Below, in pieces: positions 17,092 to 24,557 of a stretch of 64,000 nucleotides of DNA. The translations under genes and the position numbers were made by a program. The stretch is taken from NCBI RefSeq assembly GCF_000876015.1, contig NZ_BBQM01000015.1, positions 310,001 to 374,000 of the forward strand, written 5' to 3'. This DNA is from Cupriavidus basilensis (GTDB lineage Bacteria > Pseudomonadota > Gammaproteobacteria > Burkholderiales > Burkholderiaceae). The notes under the pieces were generated by a model. It searched no databases. It was given only the letters and a program-made list of their open reading frames with translations, and was not told the DNA's origin. The first letter of the stretch is position 1; the number at the start of each line of letters is the position of its first letter.

Positions 17092-18048
17092 ATGAAGCGT
17101 TTCCTTTTCACCCTCATGGCGGCCTGCCTGCCGCTGCTGGCAGGCGCGCAAGGCTATCCCGCCAAGCCCGTGCGGCTGGTGGTGCCGTTCCCCGCGGGCG
17201 GTCCCGCCGACGTGCTCGGCCGCGTCGTCGGCGAAGGGCTGTCGAAGGCCTGGGGCCAGAACGTGCTGGTCGACAACCGCGCCGGCGCGGCCGGCAACAT
17301 CGGCGTGGACCAGGTCGCCAAGGCGCCGCCGGACGGCTACACGCTGGCCGTGGTGCCGGTCGGCAACATCGCGGTGAATCCCACGCTGATGCCGAACCTG
17401 CCCTACAAGCAGACGGACCTCGCGCCCGTGGCCATGCTCGCCACCGCCGAGAACGTGCTGGTGGTCAGCGCGGGCGTGCCGGCCAGGACGCTGCCCGAAC
17501 TGCTCAGGCTCGCCGGCCAGAAGCCCGGCGAACTCACCTTCGCCTCACCCGGCGCCGGCAGCCAGGCGCACCTGGCGGGCGAGCTGCTGCAGCTCGACGC
17601 CGGCATCAAGCTGATCCACGTGCCATACAAGGGCGTCAGCCCCGCCATCACCGACCTGGTGGGCGGCCAGGTCACGATGATGTTCGCGCAGCTTTCCTCG
17701 GCGCTGCCCTACATCAAGGCCGGCAAGCTGCGCGCGCTCGGCGTGGCCAGCGCGCGGCGCTCCGCCGTGCTGCCCGACGTGACCACCATCGCCGAGCAGG
17801 GCTTTCCCAAGTTCGAGGCGGTCTCGTGGTACGCGCTGATGGCGCCCGCCGGCACGCCCCGCGACGTGATCCAGCAGCTCAGCCACCAGGCCGGCCAGGT
17901 GCTGGCCAGTCCCGCGCTCAGGGAAAAGCTCGCCGTGGTCGGCATGGACGCCGCCGGCGGCACGCCCGCCGAACTGGCCACGGCCATCCAGAAGGAAAGC
18001 GCGCGCTGGGCCGAGGTCATCCACAAGCGCCATATCACCGTGGACTGA
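17092..18048 (+). CDS. Bug-type tripartite tricarboxylate transporter substrate-binding protein
   Basis: 318 aa, signal peptide residues 1-20 ending AGAQG. The mature start YPAKPVRLVVPFPAGGPADV and the segments DNRAGAAGNIGVDQVAKAPPDGYTL and HVPYKGVSPAITDLVGGQV are hallmarks of Bug receptors (TctC family). It captures a carboxylate or amino acid in the periplasm. No TctA/TctB membrane genes are nearby, which is normal for this expanded family. It closes the cyclodeaminase/PhnD-like operon. Confidence 0.92.
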   Translation: MKRFLFTLMAACLPLLAGAQGYPAKPVRLVVPFPAGGPADVLGRVVGEGLSKAWGQNVLVDNRAGAAGNIGVDQVAKAPPDGYTLAVVPVGNIAVNPTLMPNLPYKQTDLAPVAMLATAENVLVVSAGVPARTLPELLRLAGQKPGELTFASPGAGSQAHLAGELLQLDAGIKLIHVPYKGVSPAITDLVGGQVTMMFAQLSSALPYIKAGKLRALGVASARRSAVLPDVTTIAEQGFPKFEAVSWYALMAPAGTPRDVIQQLSHQAGQVLASPALREKLAVVGMDAAGGTPAELATAIQKESARWAEVIHKRHITVD

Positions 18049-18074
18049 ACACGGCCGACCGGGCGCGCCGGGAC

Positions 18075-18104
18075 TTGCATATGAAAATGCAGACTGGTTA
18101 TGAT
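18075..18104 (+). promoter_or_regulatory. Sigma-70 promoter candidate for the FTDGA-repeat gene
   Basis: TTGCAT and TATGAT are separated by 18 nt, in a locally AT-rich patch about 115 bp before the ATG of the next gene. Confidence 0.45.
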
Positions 18105-18220
18105 GATTTTTATTCCTTTTTAGAATCGTCCGCGGAGGCATAAGCTGTGTGCATCGGATACGGCATCGCGACCCACGATGGATCGGATGGAGCCGTACCC
18201 CTCCGAGGAAAGGAATCATC

Positions 18221-18562
18221 ATGAACACCCAGCGTTTTGTCTCCGTTGCCATTGCCGCCGCACTTGCGGCGGCCTTCGCCGCAGGTAGCGCCCAGGCTTC
18301 CAGTGCCAGGCGGGATGCTTTTACCGATGGCGCGCGCATCGAGCAACGCAGCCCCTTCACCGACGGCGCCAGGGCCGGCAAGGTGGTGCCGCGTGGCGAC
18401 CTGGTCGCCGGCATGGACCTCACCGGCGTATCGGCCACGCCGGCGCGCGCCGGTACCCGCGACCCCTACACCGACGGCGCGCGCATCGACAGGCGCGACC
18501 CGTTCACCGATGGCGCGCGTATCGACAAGCGCGACCCGTTCACCGACGGCGCCCTTGCCTGA
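18221..18562 (+). CDS. Small secreted protein with FTDGA repeats
   Basis: 113 aa. Residues 1-26 are a signal peptide (IAAALAAAFAAGSAQA). The mature part carries five copies of a short unit [D/S]-[P/A]-[F/Y]-T-D-G-A-R-I-x-x-R: AFTDGARIEQRS, PFTDGARAGK, PYTDGARIDRRD, PFTDGARIDKRD and PFTDGALA. A linker of about 24 residues (VVPRGDLVAGMDLTGVSATP) splits copies 2 and 3. No cysteines and no known domain. Strong ribosome site GAGGAAAGG. It has its own promoter candidate and a strong terminator, so it is a single-gene unit. I do not recognise a function. Confidence 0.85.
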   Translation: MNTQRFVSVAIAAALAAAFAAGSAQASSARRDAFTDGARIEQRSPFTDGARAGKVVPRGDLVAGMDLTGVSATPARAGTRDPYTDGARIDRRDPFTDGARIDKRDPFTDGALA

Positions 18563-18645
18563 GCGGCGGCCCGTCTGCGAGCACGCTGGCTGAACCTCGG
18601 CTCGGCCAGCCCGCTTCTTCATAGTGCGCCTGCCGGCGCCTTCAC

Positions 18646-18679
18646 GCCCGCACGATTCTTCTCGTCGTGCGGGCTTTTT
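18646..18679 (+). terminator. Rho-independent terminator
   Basis: GCCCGCACGA and TCGTGCGGGC form a perfect 10-bp stem with a 9-nt loop followed by TTTTT. It ends the FTDGA-repeat transcript. Confidence 0.92.
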
Positions 18680-18729
18680 CATGCCGGCCGCCTATCCTGG
18701 GCGGGTCGGGGGGGCATAGCCCCCCGAGG

Positions 18730-19851
18730 TCAGAAACGCGTGCGCAGGCCCACGCCGGCGCCGGTCCGGGAGCGCGCGCCACCGAACGAGCCTGCCGGGT
18801 TGTTCGGATCCGTGATGGAGCCGCCCGACAGCTTGCTGTAGTCGGCCTCCAGGTAGGCATCGGTGCGCTTGGACAAGCTGTACACGGCGATCGCGTACAC
18901 GGACTGTACCAGGCCCGATACGCCGGGGCGGACCCCCGTCACGTTGTCGCGCATATAGGCCAAAGTCACCTTGACCGCCCCCGGCGATTGATAGGAAACG
19001 CCCACTGCCGCGTACTTGTCGCGCCGCTCGGACGTCTGCGTGCTGGTGCCGAGGACGGTATTGGCATTGCCGCCGATGCTGGTGTTGGCCAGCGGCGTGC
19101 CGCTGCCGCTGGCGCCGATCACGAAGCCGGGCTCGCGCCAGGAGTCGAGGTAATAGCCATGCAGCGTGAAACTGCCGAGCGCGTAGCGGGCGCCGGCCGT
19201 CCACAGGCGCATCGCATTCCCGTTGGCGTCCTTCGATTGCTGGCCGACGGCCCCCGCGTGAAGCGCGTCGACGTCATAGGTGATGGCCAGCTGCACGGTG
19301 CTGCCGCTGGCCATCTGCCCCGCGCGCTCGCCGAACGAGTACTGTGCCTCCACGCCCAGGCCGCCCCATTGCTTGCTGTAGTCGACGGTGTTGTCGTAGC
19401 GCAGTCCCGTCAGCGCCGTCTGCCAGCTCAGTTCCGTGTAGTTGCCGATGGTGATGGGGTCCACGCCGATGACGAAGAGATAGGCCGCACCCATCTGCCG
19501 GCCCAGCTTGATCGTCCCGAAGGTGTCGTTGCCCAGGCCGACCCACGCCTGGCGCCCGAACAGCTGGCCCTGCTGTCCCGCTCGTCCGGTGTCCGGGCCG
19601 AAGCCGCTTTCCAGCGTAAACAGTGCCTTGCTGCCCATGCCCAGATCCTCGGCGCCGCGGATCCCCCACCTGGAGTTGTTGAAGGCGCCCTCGGTCAGGG
19701 CGATCTGGCTGCGGGGCCCGTTGCCGGTGGCCTGGTGGGTGGTGTAGCGAATGCTCGTATCGATGACGCCGTACAGGGTGACGCTCGATTGGGCAACTGC
19801 GCTGCAGGAAATTAAAGATAAACCTGCAAGCGGAATAATGCCGGGTTTCAA
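18730..19851 (-). CDS. Gram-negative porin (porin_4 / OmpC-like)
   Basis: 373 aa trimeric beta-barrel porin. Signal peptide ends SAVAQ; the mature start SSVTLYGVIDTSIRYTTHQA and the segments SRWGIRGAEDLGMGSKALF, GFGPDTG and GRQAWVGLGNDTFGTIKLGRQ are typical. The protein ends in Phe (GLRTRF) as BAM substrates do. The start codon is TTG: an in-frame TAA lies five codons upstream, no ATG fits, and GGGAGAGG is well placed. General diffusion of small anions or nutrients is likely. Confidence 0.93.
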   Translation of the reverse strand: MKPGIIPLAGLSLISCSAVAQSSVTLYGVIDTSIRYTTHQATGNGPRSQIALTEGAFNNSRWGIRGAEDLGMGSKALFTLESGFGPDTGRAGQQGQLFGRQAWVGLGNDTFGTIKLGRQMGAAYLFVIGVDPITIGNYTELSWQTALTGLRYDNTVDYSKQWGGLGVEAQYSFGERAGQMASGSTVQLAITYDVDALHAGAVGQQSKDANGNAMRLWTAGARYALGSFTLHGYYLDSWREPGFVIGASGSGTPLANTSIGGNANTVLGTSTQTSERRDKYAAVGVSYQSPGAVKVTLAYMRDNVTGVRPGVSGLVQSVYAIAVYSLSKRTDAYLEADYSKLSGGSITDPNNPAGSFGGARSRTGAGVGLRTRF

Positions 19852-20138
19852 AATCCTCTCCCTTTATGTGGAAAACAACAAAGAACATTTAGCCGGCGGC
19901 TAAACGAAATATGCTGCGCGAAAGCGCGCGACGGTTATCCGCGGCGCTCCGGCGGGTGGTTTTCCGAGGGGCTATGGCTCGACCGGGCACGGATTCCACC
20001 CGGTCGTCGTCATTCGAGGCGTGCTGGATGCATGGGGGCGTCTGACGTTCGTCGTCCGGCGCTGGCGATCCTCCTGGGCGGAATCGCGCATGGGTCGCGC
20101 CGTTTTTGTTCTTGCTTGCTAGTGTATGGAGTTCATGG

Positions 20139-20155
20139 TTTTCATGTCATGAAAA
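20139..20155. promoter_or_regulatory. Perfect 17-bp palindrome, operator candidate
   Basis: TTTTCATGTCATGAAAA has 8-bp arms around one base. It lies 288 bp upstream of the porin start and 380 bp upstream of the chemoreceptor, inside the AT-rich patch. Confidence 0.4.
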
Positions 20156-20383
20156 AAACGATCCGGGATTATTCGGTTTTTTCTTTATTGTTTATCCGAA
20201 TGTCACGTGCCGATGTCGCTCGATGCCGTTATTTCGTTTTTCCGGGGCGGCGCGTCGTATCGATTATCGAGATCGGCTCCAATGGGCACGCATGGCATGC
20301 GCGCGTTCCCGGCGAGCACGGTGCCGCTGCCTTCCCGCCGTCTTCCCGCTGGTGCTCCGCGCAAGCGACGGACGGCGGGCAAC

Positions 20384-20410
20384 TAAAGGTTTTCCCTGAT
20401 TTGCCGATAA
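20384..20410 (+). promoter_or_regulatory. FliA (sigma-28) promoter for the chemoreceptor
   Basis: TAAAGGTT, 11 nt, GCCGATAA. The consensus is TAAAGTTT-N11-GCCGATAA, so the -10 box is perfect, the spacing exact, and the -35 differs at a single G/T position. The start site would be about 115 nt before the ATG. Confidence 0.85.
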
Positions 20411-20534
20411 GGGATCATCGTCCCAGATGGGCCTCCATCCGGCAGGCGGCAGGCAAAAAGGGCGGACCGGTGTCCATTTTCCTCCCGACGCACCGGCACT
20501 TCGCCACCATTCAATCGCAAATCAGGTAGAAGAA

Positions 20535-22076
20535 ATGAAAAGCTTGGGAATTGGCGTGCGCCTCGGCATTGGCTTCGGCGTAGTGATATTGTTGTCCACC
20601 TTCATGACCGTGCTGGGTATCGTGCGCCTGCAACAGGTCGCCGACCGCACGAACGACATGATGCGGCAGCCGCTGGCCAAGGAACGCATGGTCAGCGACT
20701 GGTACCGCCTGATGCATACCAGCGTGCGCCGCACCACCGCGGTGGCCAAGAGCTCCGACCCGTCGCTGGGCGCGTTCTTCGCGGCGGAGACCAAGGGGTC
20801 GTTCGCCGCCATCGGCGCGCTGCGCGACAAGATCGAGCCGATGCTGACCAGCGACGAGGAAAAGGCCGCGTTCAAGAAGATCCTGACCGTGCGCAATCCC
20901 TACAACGATTCGCGCGAGAAAATCTCCAAGCTCAAGGAGGCCGGCAACGCGGACGAAGCCAACCAGGTGCTGGAGAAGGAATTCGTGCCGGCCGGCGACG
21001 CCTACCTCGCCGAGATCCAGAAGCTGCTCGACATCCAGCGCGCCAGCATCGACGCCACCGCGCTGGAGATCCACGGCATCTACCTGAACGCGCGCAACGG
21101 CATGATCGTGATCGGCGCGCTGGTGCTTGCCATCGGCGTGGCGTTCTCGGTGTGGCTGACGCGCGGCATCACCGGGCCCCTGCACCGCGCCGTCGCCATC
21201 GCGCGCACGGTCGCGGCCGGCAACCTGGGCAGCCGCATCGAGGTGGACAGCAAGGACGAGACCGGCCAGCTGATGCAGGCCCTGTCCGACATGAACGCCA
21301 ACCTGCTGCGCATCATCAGCCAGGTGCGCAACGGCACCGACGCCATCGCCACCGGCACCAGCCAGATCGCCGCGGGCAACACCGACCTCTCCCAGCGCAC
21401 CGAGGAACAGGCATCGTCGCTGCAGGAAACCGCCTCCAGCATGGAAGAGCTGACCAGCATCGTGCGCCAGAACGCCGACAACGCCAAGCAGGCCAGCACG
21501 CTGGCCGTCAACGCGTCGGAGATCGCCGTCGAAGGCGGCGAAGTGGTGGGCCAGGTCGTCACCACGATGGAAGACATCAACGGCGCCTCGCGCAAGGTGG
21601 TGGACATCATCGCCGTGATCGAAGGCATCGCCTTCCAGACCAACATCCTCGCGCTCAACGCCGCGGTGGAAGCCGCGCGTGCCGGCGAGCAAGGCCGCGG
21701 CTTCGCCGTGGTGGCCGGCGAAGTGCGCAGCCTGGCCCAGCGCAGCGCCACCGCCGCCAAGGAAATCAAGGCCCTGATCGGCGACTCCGTCGACCGCGTG
21801 GAAAAGGGCTCCCAACTGGTGGCGCACGCCGGCCAGACGATGGAGCGCATTGTCGGCGCGGTCAAGCGCGTGACCGACATCATGGGCGAGATCAGCGCGG
21901 CCTCGGCCGAGCAGAGCGCCGGCATCGAGCAGGTCAACCAGGCCGTCACGCAGATGGACACCGTGACGCAGCAGAACGCGGCACTGGTGGAACAGGCCGC
22001 GGCAGCCGCCGGCTCGATGGAAGAGCAGGCCCAGCGCCTGAAGGAAGCGGTGGCATCGTTCAGGCTGGCCGCGTAA
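20535..22076 (+). CDS. Methyl-accepting chemotaxis protein
   Basis: 513 aa from [22 protein letters not shown]1 is at residues 5-30, a periplasmic four-helix-bundle sensor at about 31-185, TM2 at about 190-215, HAMP at 215-265 ([20 protein letters not shown]), and the signalling domain follows with the hairpin tip [36 protein letters not shown] written over about residues 355-395. Ends ASFRLAA with no CheR-binding pentapeptide. The tandem [14 protein letters not shown] part resembles Tsr/Tar-type 4HB sensors. The FliA promoter places it in the motility regulon. Ligand unknown. Confidence 0.93.
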   Translation: MKSLGIGVRLGIGFGVVILLSTFMTVLGIVRLQQVADRTNDMMRQPLAKERMVSDWYRLMHTSVRRTTAVAKSSDPSLGAFFAAETKGSFAAIGALRDKIEPMLTSDEEKAAFKKILTVRNPYNDSREKISKLKEAGNADEANQVLEKEFVPAGDAYLAEIQKLLDIQRASIDATALEIHGIYLNARNGMIVIGALVLAIGVAFSVWLTRGITGPLHRAVAIARTVAAGNLGSRIEVDSKDETGQLMQALSDMNANLLRIISQVRNGTDAIATGTSQIAAGNTDLSQRTEEQASSLQETASSMEELTSIVRQNADNAKQASTLAVNASEIAVEGGEVVGQVVTTMEDINGASRKVVDIIAVIEGIAFQTNILALNAAVEAARAGEQGRGFAVVAGEVRSLAQRSATAAKEIKALIGDSVDRVEKGSQLVAHAGQTMERIVGAVKRVTDIMGEISAASAEQSAGIEQVNQAVTQMDTVTQQNAALVEQAAAAAGSMEEQAQRLKEAVASFRLAA

Positions 22077-22085
22077 GCCGTCCGG

Positions 22086-22114
22086 CCCGGCGCGGGGCGC
22101 AACGCCCCGCCGGG
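22086..22114 (+). terminator. GC-rich hairpin after the chemoreceptor gene
   Basis: CCCGGC-GC-GGGGCG pairs with CGCCCCGCCGGG around a CAA loop, leaving a 2-nt bulge. It begins 9 bp after the stop. No T-run follows, so termination would be weak or factor-dependent. Confidence 0.4.
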
Positions 22115-22135
22115 CGCCCCATCCGCGGAAAAAGC

Positions 22136-22163
22136 TTGCATTTTTCCACGGCTGCGATATAGT
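22136..22163 (+). promoter_or_regulatory. Promoter of tRNA-Arg
   Basis: TTGCAT and TATAGT are separated by 16 nt, with a GC-rich discriminator (CGCGGCC) typical of stable RNA promoters, 13 bp before the tRNA. Confidence 0.7.
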
Positions 22164-22176
22164 CGCGGCCTCGCGT

Positions 22177-22253
22177 GCGGCTGTAGCTCAGTTGGATAGA
22201 GTACTTGGCTACGAACCAAGGGGTCGTGGGTTCGAATCCTGCCAGCCGCACCA
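22177..22253 (+). tRNA. tRNA-Arg (anticodon ACG)
   Basis: 77 nt including encoded CCA. The acceptor stem is GCGGCTG/CAGCCGC. The D-arm contains AGCTCAGTTGGATAGAGT, the anticodon stem TTGG/CCAA flanks CTACGAA (anticodon ACG), and the T-arm contains GGTTCGAATCC. It reads CGU/CGC/CGA codons after A-to-I editing. Confidence 0.97.
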
Positions 22254-22279
22254 TCCATTACAGTGACGATGCAAGCAAT

Positions 22280-22317
22280 GGCCCGGAGAGTTGTCGCTCT
22301 CCGGGCCGTTTTTTTTT
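22280..22317 (+). terminator. Rho-independent terminator of tRNA-Arg
   Basis: GGCCCGGAGAG and CTCTCCGGGCC form an 11-bp perfect stem, loop TTGTCG, followed by G and nine T. Confidence 0.96.
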
Positions 22318-22338
22318 GCGCGACCCGCTTCGTTGGCG

Positions 22339-22671
22339 TCAGGCCAGCCGAGACCCGTCCAGCACCCAGAACGCCCAGACGGCAAGAAAGGGCATGGCGC
22401 ACAGCCAGCGAAGACGCCACCCATGTCTTGTGGCAAACAACGCGCAGAGTGCCAGCACGCTGCTCGCCCACAGCGCGGCGACCGAGACCAGATAATGCGC
22501 CTGCGATTGGTATGCCCACATGGCGGCGGCGGGTCCGGCGGCGTCAAACGGATACGCTTCCGGTGCGGTCCAGGCATGCCAGAAGTCGATTGGCATCAGC
22601 GCGGCGATCAGACCGGGCATGATTGCCGCCGCTATCTTAATAGCGAACTTCCAGTTCCATGTCTTTCGCAT
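22339..22671 (-). CDS. Small three-helix membrane protein overlapping the Tlde1 gene (candidate immunity protein)
   Basis: 110 aa starting MRKTWNWKFAIKIAAAIMPG. Hydrophobic helices lie at about residues 9-28, 60-80 and 88-105. Its first 35 bp overlap the 3' end of the L,D-transpeptidase gene in another frame, so it is translated from the same message. The position directly after a Tlde1-type toxin, and the lack of any other partner, make an immunity role the leading guess. A periplasm-facing loop between helices 1 and 2 (about 30 residues) could bind the toxin. No family recognised. Confidence 0.7.
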   Translation of the reverse strand: MRKTWNWKFAIKIAAAIMPGLIAALMPIDFWHAWTAPEAYPFDAAGPAAAMWAYQSQAHYLVSVAALWASSVLALCALFATRHGWRLRWLCAMPFLAVWAFWVLDGSRLA

Positions 22672-23260
22672 AATATAAAAACTCTTTGGCAAACGCTTCC
22701 ATCGAATTCGTAAGATCGATGCATCCAATGGAACCCGGGAACCAGCCGCCATGAATTGTAAAATTGCTGCGTCCGTAGACCTCAGTCCCGGGGTATGGCA
22801 GCAGACCTACGCGCCGGGTGCCCCAGGCCATCGTACAGCCTGGCCATCTTCCGGCCTTGATCTTGATGATGTTGAGCAGGCAAGCGGCTCGATTGAATAT
22901 CCCGGTGTCTTCCCAGCGCTGGAAGTCCCGTTGCAGGGCCGTATATTTTCCTTCGGGGATTGGCCCCACATCTTTTTTCGTCTGATGGATCGGTGCGGTA
23001 TAGCCTTGTTTTCCTGAGGTCGCAGGCCAGAATCTCATATTTCGACCCTCGACCCACTTCAGGTGCGTGCCGTCGAAGAACAACCGTGCCCTGCGGTTCT
23101 GGATCCGCCGATCCATCTCGTCGAGTTCCAGCATCTTGACGATTTCACGCGGCGTCAAGGAGGTTTCGGGCAGGGAGAAGGCGGATCTTTCTCTCAGCAG
23201 ATCTTCGAATGCTTGCCTCAGGTGCTGGTTGCTGTCGATCTCGTATTCCAGATGGCTCAT
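22637..23260 (-). CDS. Tlde1-type (DUF2778) L,D-transpeptidase-like effector
   Basis: 207 aa. The C-terminal half matches Tlde1/DUF2778 proteins: FFDGTHLKWVEG, FWPATSGKQGY, KKDVGPIPEGKYTA, and the catalytic segment FTIHGGWFPGSIGCIDLTNS, where His about 174 and Cys about 183 form the L,D-transpeptidase dyad. Known Tlde1 proteins are type VI secretion effectors that cut or swap peptidoglycan stem peptides. The N-terminal 55 residues are charged and helical with no signal peptide, as for a T6SS cargo. Lower G+C than all neighbours and position next to a tRNA suggest horizontal gain. No VgrG, PAAR or Hcp gene is in the window. Confidence 0.82.
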   Translation of the reverse strand: MSHLEYEIDSNQHLRQAFEDLLRERSAFSLPETSLTPREIVKMLELDEMDRRIQNRRARLFFDGTHLKWVEGRNMRFWPATSGKQGYTAPIHQTKKDVGPIPEGKYTALQRDFQRWEDTGIFNRAACLLNIIKIKAGRWPGCTMAWGTRRVGLLPYPGTEVYGRSNFTIHGGWFPGSIGCIDLTNSMEAFAKEFLYYAKDMELEVRY

Positions 23261-23605
23261 GGGTAGATTCCAGATAGTCCGGCTTTAGGAACATATGTAT
23301 ATGCTGGCTTTGGTAGCGCGCCCGCTCGCTATGGCTGGCCATTTGACTGGAATCGGTGTGAAGAGTAAATCTGACAAATTCCAAAAATAAGGACTCTCAG
23401 GGGATTCTTCGAATCAAGGACCGACGTCGACGCGATTGCCGGAAGAAGGCTGTAGGGCGGCGTCATTGCCAGGCTTCCACGTACGGGAATCGAAAGTGTC
23501 CGCTCATGTGTATTGGTTGGTCCGATCGTCCGCCTTCCCGCACCGACAGCCTCCCAAGCCGATTGCGGTAACATGCGGCCACCGTTTTTTGCCGAAGGAG
23601 AGAAA
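23261..23605. other. AT-richer intergenic stretch upstream of the Tlde1 gene
   Basis: 345 bp between the divergent Tlde1 and lipoprotein genes. Positions about 23330-23400 are far below the local G+C level. Open frames here are short, lack ribosome sites and match nothing I recognise. It must hold both promoters. Confidence 0.5.
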
Positions 23606-23998
23606 ATGTCCCACCGACGCGTATTGCTGTCCGCCGCGCTGGCGCTGGCGGTTTCATGGCTCACGGGATGCGCCAGCGGCGTCAGTCCGGAGTCCATCCA
23701 GGCGAGGGAGCCGGTGCGCGTGCACTCGGCGGCCAGCCCGGCCGCGCTGGTGGCGTGCCTGAAGGGCCGGCTGGGCGATGACGCCAACGTGGTGTCGTAT
23801 CCCGAGCCGGGCAGGGTGGATATCCGCATCGGCAGTACCGACAATTCCGAGTACAGGTATTACCACCTGGTCAGCCTGCGCCGGGGCGGGGAAGGCACGG
23901 AAGTGGAGATCCGCAGCGCGGACGAATGGCATCCGCTGCTCAGTGGCGGCCGCGTGCGCGGCATGGTCGAGGACTGCGCGCCGGCGAAGACGCGCTAG
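23606..23998 (+). CDS. Small lipoprotein, unknown function
   Basis: 130 aa, ribosome site AAGGAGAG 4 nt before ATG. Signal peptide with lipobox LTGC places the lipidated cysteine at residue 22. The mature part has two cysteines (ALVACLKG and VEDCAP) that could pair, and a segment GRVDIRIGSTDNSEYRYYHLVSLR with beta-strand character. No domain recognised. High G+C, like the host backbone. Confidence 0.8.
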   Translation: MSHRRVLLSAALALAVSWLTGCASGVSPESIQAREPVRVHSAASPAALVACLKGRLGDDANVVSYPEPGRVDIRIGSTDNSEYRYYHLVSLRRGGEGTEVEIRSADEWHPLLSGGRVRGMVEDCAPAKTR

Positions 23999-24048
23999 CG
24001 CTGCCGTGCCGGTGCCGCCGCGCCGGCGGCACCGCGGGCGGCGCTGGT

Positions 24049-24423
24049 TCAGGGCTGTATGGTGCGCAGCAGGTGTTCCTGCAGGCGGCTCAGTTCGAGC
24101 GCGATGCCGCCGGGAAAGCCCTGGCGGCCGCCGCGCCGGTCGATCAGCAGGTCGGTGAGGTAGGCCGACAGCACGGCGGGGCTGGCCGCGAGCGCGGCCA
24201 TCTGGTTGCCGATGCGGGCGTAGCCGCGGCACAGTTCCAGCGGCCGCGCGTCGGGCGGCAGCGAGGCCAGCCATTTGAGCGCGGTGTCGGTGAGGACCTG
24301 CGTCCCGGTGCTTTCGGGGCGCCGCATGGTCGGCCAGTCGGGTTCGGCCTGCGTGGGGACCGCGCCGTCCAGTATCTGTTTTGCTTCCTCGATTGAGACG
24401 AACTCGAACGAGAGGGATTCCAT
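24049..24423 (-). CDS. Hypothetical protein
   Basis: 124 aa starting MESLSFEFVSIEEAKQILDG; GGAG sits 5 nt before the ATG. The sequence is soluble and mostly helical (WPTMRRPESTGTQVLTDTAL, RIGNQMAALAASPAVLSAYL). No domain recognised. It lies downstream of pstS on the same strand with a 134-bp gap. Codon use is typical of the genome, which supports it being real. Confidence 0.72.
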   Translation of the reverse strand: MESLSFEFVSIEEAKQILDGAVPTQAEPDWPTMRRPESTGTQVLTDTALKWLASLPPDARPLELCRGYARIGNQMAALAASPAVLSAYLTDLLIDRRGGRQGFPGGIALELSRLQEHLLRTIQP

Positions 24424-24557
24424 GCCAACTCCGGGATCAGGTATGCGCGCCGTCGTGAATCGGCGGCGTCTGATTTTACCGGTATCGGCCGTTTCCGTGC
24501 CTTCTTGAGCCGCGCGGGCCGGACGCCTTCGCGCGGTCTTGCCGGCAGCCCGCCGGC

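Larger units (their letters stand above)
19852..20534. other. Divergent intergenic region between porin and chemoreceptor
   Basis: 683 bp without a supported gene. The part from about 20100 to 20260 is much richer in A+T than the rest. It holds a perfect palindrome and, nearer the chemoreceptor, a FliA promoter; both are listed separately. Short open frames here show no homology that I recognise. Confidence 0.6.

Noticed and set aside
18300-18562. Regular DNA repeats resembling a small CRISPR or satellite array
   Set aside because: The repeats are codon-periodic, degenerate at third positions and encode the FTDGA protein; no constant spacer length.
18110-18682. Antisense frame of 190 codons over the FTDGA gene
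   Set aside because: It crosses the terminator and lacks a signal, domain or ribosome site.
22177-23300. Genomic island with attachment sites at tRNA-Arg
   Set aside because: No integrase and no second copy of the tRNA 3' end found by eye; only composition and position point to insertion.
23329-23844. Minus-strand frame of 171 codons between the Tlde1 gene and the lipoprotein
   Set aside because: Mostly antisense to the lipoprotein, no ribosome site, and the AT-rich half shows no coding bias.
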